Below, piece by piece: positions 60,401 to 64,000 of a DNA stretch of 64,000 bases (position 1 is the first letter of the stretch; every line of letters starts with the position of its first letter). The stretch is from Mycoplasma seminis (GTDB lineage: Bacteria > Bacillota_I > Bacilli_A > Mycoplasmatales > Metamycoplasmataceae), in assembly GCF_030718845.1 (NCBI RefSeq), contig NZ_CP132191.1, positions 372,001 through 436,000 of the forward strand, written 5' to 3'. The notes under the pieces were generated by a model. It worked only from the letters and a program-made list of their open reading frames with translations. It had not been told where the DNA came from and did no database searches. A program made the translations under genes and the position numbers.

Positions 60401-63400
60401 ATTCATTAATTGGATCACTTGAATCTTTTGCTAAGTTTAAGAATTTAATAGTTTCATCAAAAATAGGTGTGTAGATATTAAGTTGTTTGCTTAAAGGAAT
60501 AAAGTTATCCACTAAATCTGAAACTAAATTATAAGTAGGACCTTCTTGATAAATATCGCTTGCATATGTTTTTATTAAGTTAGTTAGAACTACTTTAATA
60601 TTGTTGCTTACTTCATTATTAGCAATTATAGAATCTAAAATGCCTTGGATTTGGTCCTTAACAGCTTCGAAGTCAATTTGTTTTAAGAATGTTACTAATA
60701 AATCACTTGCAGTATTGATATCTTTAAATGATGAAAGTGATTTAAATGCATTATCAATTTGAGCATTAAATAATTGTTTAAAGTTTTCATTACCTAAAAT
60801 AAATTGCAAGGTTTCAGTAATAGCTTTTTGACTGGTAAATTGGTTAATTTGATTCTTTAATGATTCAGGTAAAATGCTGAATAAGTAGTCAATATATGTT
60901 TTATCTTTTTGTAATCTATTGTAGTAATTATTAATGATTTCTTTTAAGTAATCTGCATGTTTAGCAATTAATTTTTCACCAAATAAGTGAAGTAATTTAA
61001 TTATTGTGGTTTCTAATTTATCACCAGCAAAGTTTTTCTTAAATTGATCAGCAATCTTAGTTGCTACATCACTAAGTTTAGTTACGTTTCCATCTTTAGC
61101 AAATTCAAGTACTCCATCAAATGCTGTATCAAATAGATTTAAATCATTTTGATATTTAATTACTAAATCATAAGTATCGCTTAATAATGAACTTAATTTA
61201 GCTTGTTGTTTTTCAGCTGCTACAAATACTCAATTTACATCTGGTGAATTTGTTAAATAATTATTTAAGTATGCTAAAGCAATTTTCTTAACTACAGCAA
61301 ATTCATTTACATCAGAAACCTTGTTAATAGCTGTATCTAAAATTGGTTTAATTTCATTTAAGAAGTTGCTGTCTTTTAATAATACTAAGATGAGGTCTTC
61401 ATAGTTTTGAGCTTGTTTAAAACTATTTTGATTCGCTATGATAAATTTAGTAATTGATTTAGCTAATTTATTGAATGAATCTGATTTTAAAACTCTGATA
61501 ATTAATGAAGAGACTTCTGAATTAGAAATTCCATGTTGTAATAAGACATCTGGAATAGTGATTTTAGCAATAGCTTTTTTAAATTTATTATTTTCTTCAC
61601 TACTGAAAAGTTTTTGGAATTGATCTAATAATGAATTGATTAATTTTTCAAGTTTAGGTAATTCATTTTTTTGTAGTGGGATAGTTAAAATACTTTTTAC
61701 TAAAGCAAAATCATTAATTTTTAAAGCTTCAAAAATTGTACTTGGTAATTGAACTTTAATTTTATCTAAAGTTAAATCATCATTTGCTTCAAAGTAATCC
61801 ATTGCAGCATTTATTGCTGTAAGTATTGCTTGATTATCCCCTAAAGATACAAGCATATTGTTGATTAATTTTCCTAGCACAGAGTCAAATTCATCTGAAA
61901 TAATAATGTTTTGGCTTGCTGCAAAGTATTTAATAAGTTTAGTTAAAGTTTTTTCAACTTTTAAATTAGGAACAACACTTGTGATTATTGGTTTAACATC
62001 ATTTAAAAGAATTGTTTTAAAATCTTTATTTTGGATTAATTCAGCAATTATGTCTTTAGTATTACTTGCATTAAGTAAAATGTCTGAATTATCAATTAAG
62101 AAATTAATTGAATGTGATAATAAATCATTTACTTTTTTATTAGCAAATATATGGTTAACTAAAGCTGTAACTTCTTCTTTATCGAGGTATTTATCTAATG
62201 AAGTTGATGAATGAATTGCATCATTAATAAGTTTATTAAGCTTTTGGTTTAATTTATTTTCTTTGTTAGCTTCACGGTAGATAAATTGAACTATTTTCTT
62301 AATTGTTTCTTTATTATTTGCAAATGATTGTAATTGGGTTAATTGCTTAATTAAATCAAGCGGATTAGCAAATAATTCTTCTTTAATTGCTTGCAGTAAT
62401 TTATTAGAAAGTTGATATAAAACTATATTTGGTTCTTGTGCAGAAATAACTTGATTTAATTGGTTAAATAATTCATTAACTAGTGGTTTTAAAATATTGG
62501 TTTTTTGAATGAATTGTGGTAATTCTTTAGCTAAATCTGAAGCAAATGAACTGATTTCATTATCTTGTAAGTTAGCTTGAGGTTTAATATTTTCAAGTGT
62601 TTTTCTAAGTAATGTATTTAATGTTGAAAGAATTTGTTCTTGTTGAATTAAATCATTTCCTAAAGCAAGAGTTTTAGTTTTAAATTCTTCTAAATTAAGC
62701 GGTTTTAATACTTTTTGAAGTAATTGTCCAAAGTCTTTTGCATCTTTTAAGTTATCAAAATTATCAATAATAGAATCCACTAAAGTAAATAAGATATTAT
62801 GAGAATTTTCATTACTAATTAAGACATTTACAAGCGCCTCAAAAGCATCATTAGGTAAGTACTCTTGTACTGCTTTTGGTAATGTTTTAGCAACTAATTT
62901 TCCAATTTTTAAATTAGGAACTTGATTAATAAAGTTCTTAATTAATTGTTTTACAAAAGGAGCGTTATTATTGATAACTTTAGTTTCAACTAAAATATCA
63001 ATTAAAGTAAATGGTGAAATTTTAGTTTGTTGATCTTTAGCATCCATTAATTCATTAAAGGCTTTTTGTAAAGCAATTTGTAATGAAGCATCTACTTTAG
63101 TTAAATCAGTAGTTTTGACATCTTCGATAAAGTATTTAATAAAGTTTGAAATAAATTTATTTGTTGCATCACCTTTAAAGTTAGTGATGTTGTTTAATAA
63201 GTCTAAAACTAATTTATCACTTCCTTCTTTAGTTAAATTGTATTCAAGGTGATATTGATTAATTAAATTTCAAATAATGTTTGCTAAAGAATCTTTTAAA
63301 GCTTGATTATTTAAAATATCTCAAACAAAATCTGATAAAGTATCCCCAATTGTTTTAGCAACATCAGGATTGCTTAAGAATGCATTTATTAATTCAGGAT

Positions 63401-64000
63401 ATGAAGAAACTGTTGTGAATTTATCTGAATTATCAACAAATGAAGTAGCTAATGATGAAACAATTTTGTTTAATTTATCTGATTTTAAAATGTTGTCAAA
63501 TAATTCTTTAACTTGTTTTGAATCAAGGTTTAATTTATCTAAATGTGGTTTTAAAGCATTTAAGATAGCATTTGAAACAACTTCGGGGTTTTTGCTTAAT
63601 AAGTTGTTTAGCACTTCGCTAAGTGCTGCTTTTAATTCATCTTTTTTATTGTTGATGAATTTAGATTTAGCAATAGCATTAATTAATTTAAATAAGTTTT
63701 CATCAGTAACAACTTTGCTTAATAAAATTTTAGGAATATCTGTAATTACTAAAGTATCATTTTTACCACGAGTTGTTAATTCTGTTTGGAAATCTCCAAT
63801 GATTTTTTGCAAGATTTTTTCATCAATAATTGATTCAATAATTGAATTAAATCCATTTTCACCATTATGTTCAGCATCTAAAATTAATTCGCTTAATTTT
63901 CCATTAGGATCAAGTTGTTTATAAAACTCTGTGGCTGTAATTCCTACAATAGCCTCTGTTGTAATATTTCTAAGTGTTTGAGACATTCTAAGAATTCTTT
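54405..64000 (-). CDS. Giant repeat protein, 5' end outside the window (at least 3,197 aa)
   Basis: The minus-strand frame is open from the right edge to TAA 54405-54407 when TGA is Trp; I checked all long gaps for TAA and TAG. The sequence is almost wholly helical, rich in Leu, Ile, Asn and Lys. It contains tandem degenerate modules of about 220 residues, each starting with a pattern like L(I)xxxL(x)4-8Fxx(L/I), an N-S/N-x-D-x-F turn, then Y/D-x-D-L-I-x-x-F/L-L. Unit starts near 63500, 62840, 62171, 61514 and 60850. A non-repeat C-terminal domain of about 150 residues is Trp/Tyr-rich (NGGWYNYEWITGRRHYWTYM) and ends without a membrane anchor. It is probably a secreted or N-terminally anchored surface protein; function unknown. 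Confidence 0.8.

Noticed and set aside
55000-63900. CRISPR-like periodic repeats
   Set aside because: The periodicity is at protein level, about 660 bases per unit, with strongly diverged DNA; no short identical repeats with spacers were found in the window.
54405-63986. A string of separate minus-strand genes of 100-600 aa
   Set aside because: All lie in one frame and are separated only by TGA codons, which are Trp here; no TAA or TAG lies between them.

Overview
This window comes from an AT-rich mollicute. UGA is read as tryptophan: phosphoglycerate kinase, GAPDH, ATP synthase alpha, PcrA and MnmG stay full length only if in-frame TGA is Trp. Lipobox lipoproteins, giant surface proteins and an atp operon led by an MG406-type gene fit a mycoplasma of the hominis/Mycoplasmopsis type. 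The species cannot be fixed from the sequence alone.

Layout. 1-2875: a small membrane-protein gene followed by an IS1634-like element with a 282-bp direct duplication. 2995-9519 (+): a lipoprotein, LemA with its DUF3137 partner, phosphoglycerate kinase and RNase J. 9579-11104 (-): two tandem paralogous membrane proteins. 11330-13690 (+): an overlapping operon of two SPOUT RNA methyltransferases, a DivIVA-like protein and the ribosome-assembly GTPase RbgA. 13732-19193 (-): an operon of glycosyltransferase, RDD protein, PcrA helicase and an anchored protein of unknown role. 19366-24257 (-): a putative 27-aa peptide gene, a lipoprotein, azoreductase, nicotinate phosphoribosyltransferase, a polytopic membrane protein, two small proteins and EF-P. 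24420-26355 (+): a hypothetical protein and an ECF-S-like membrane protein. 26403-30403 (-): a lipoprotein resembling GT80 sialyltransferases, RlmH and MnmG. 30570-32572 (+): a PQ-loop protein and GAPDH. 32641-34528: a second IS1634-like copy with a 176-bp duplication. 34722-45497 (-): a 2,724-aa surface protein and a DUF2779 nuclease-like protein. 45744-46991: an IS30-family element between palindromes. 47072-54336 (+): the complete F1Fo ATP synthase operon. 54405-64000 (-): the 3' part (3,197 codons) of a giant repeat protein.

The genes cover glycolysis (pgk, gapA), ATP synthesis or proton pumping, tRNA and rRNA modification, ribosome assembly, RNA decay, NAD salvage and a large cell-surface sector. 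Two giant surface genes take up about 28% of the window. The most unusual features are the very long target duplications around both IS1634-like copies, which keep the host gene and its terminator intact; a -1 frameshift shared by both transposases; a lipid-anchored GT80-like sialyltransferase fold; a roughly 220-aa tandem repeat in the second giant protein; and a tiny gene with its own promoter, ribosome binding site and terminator.
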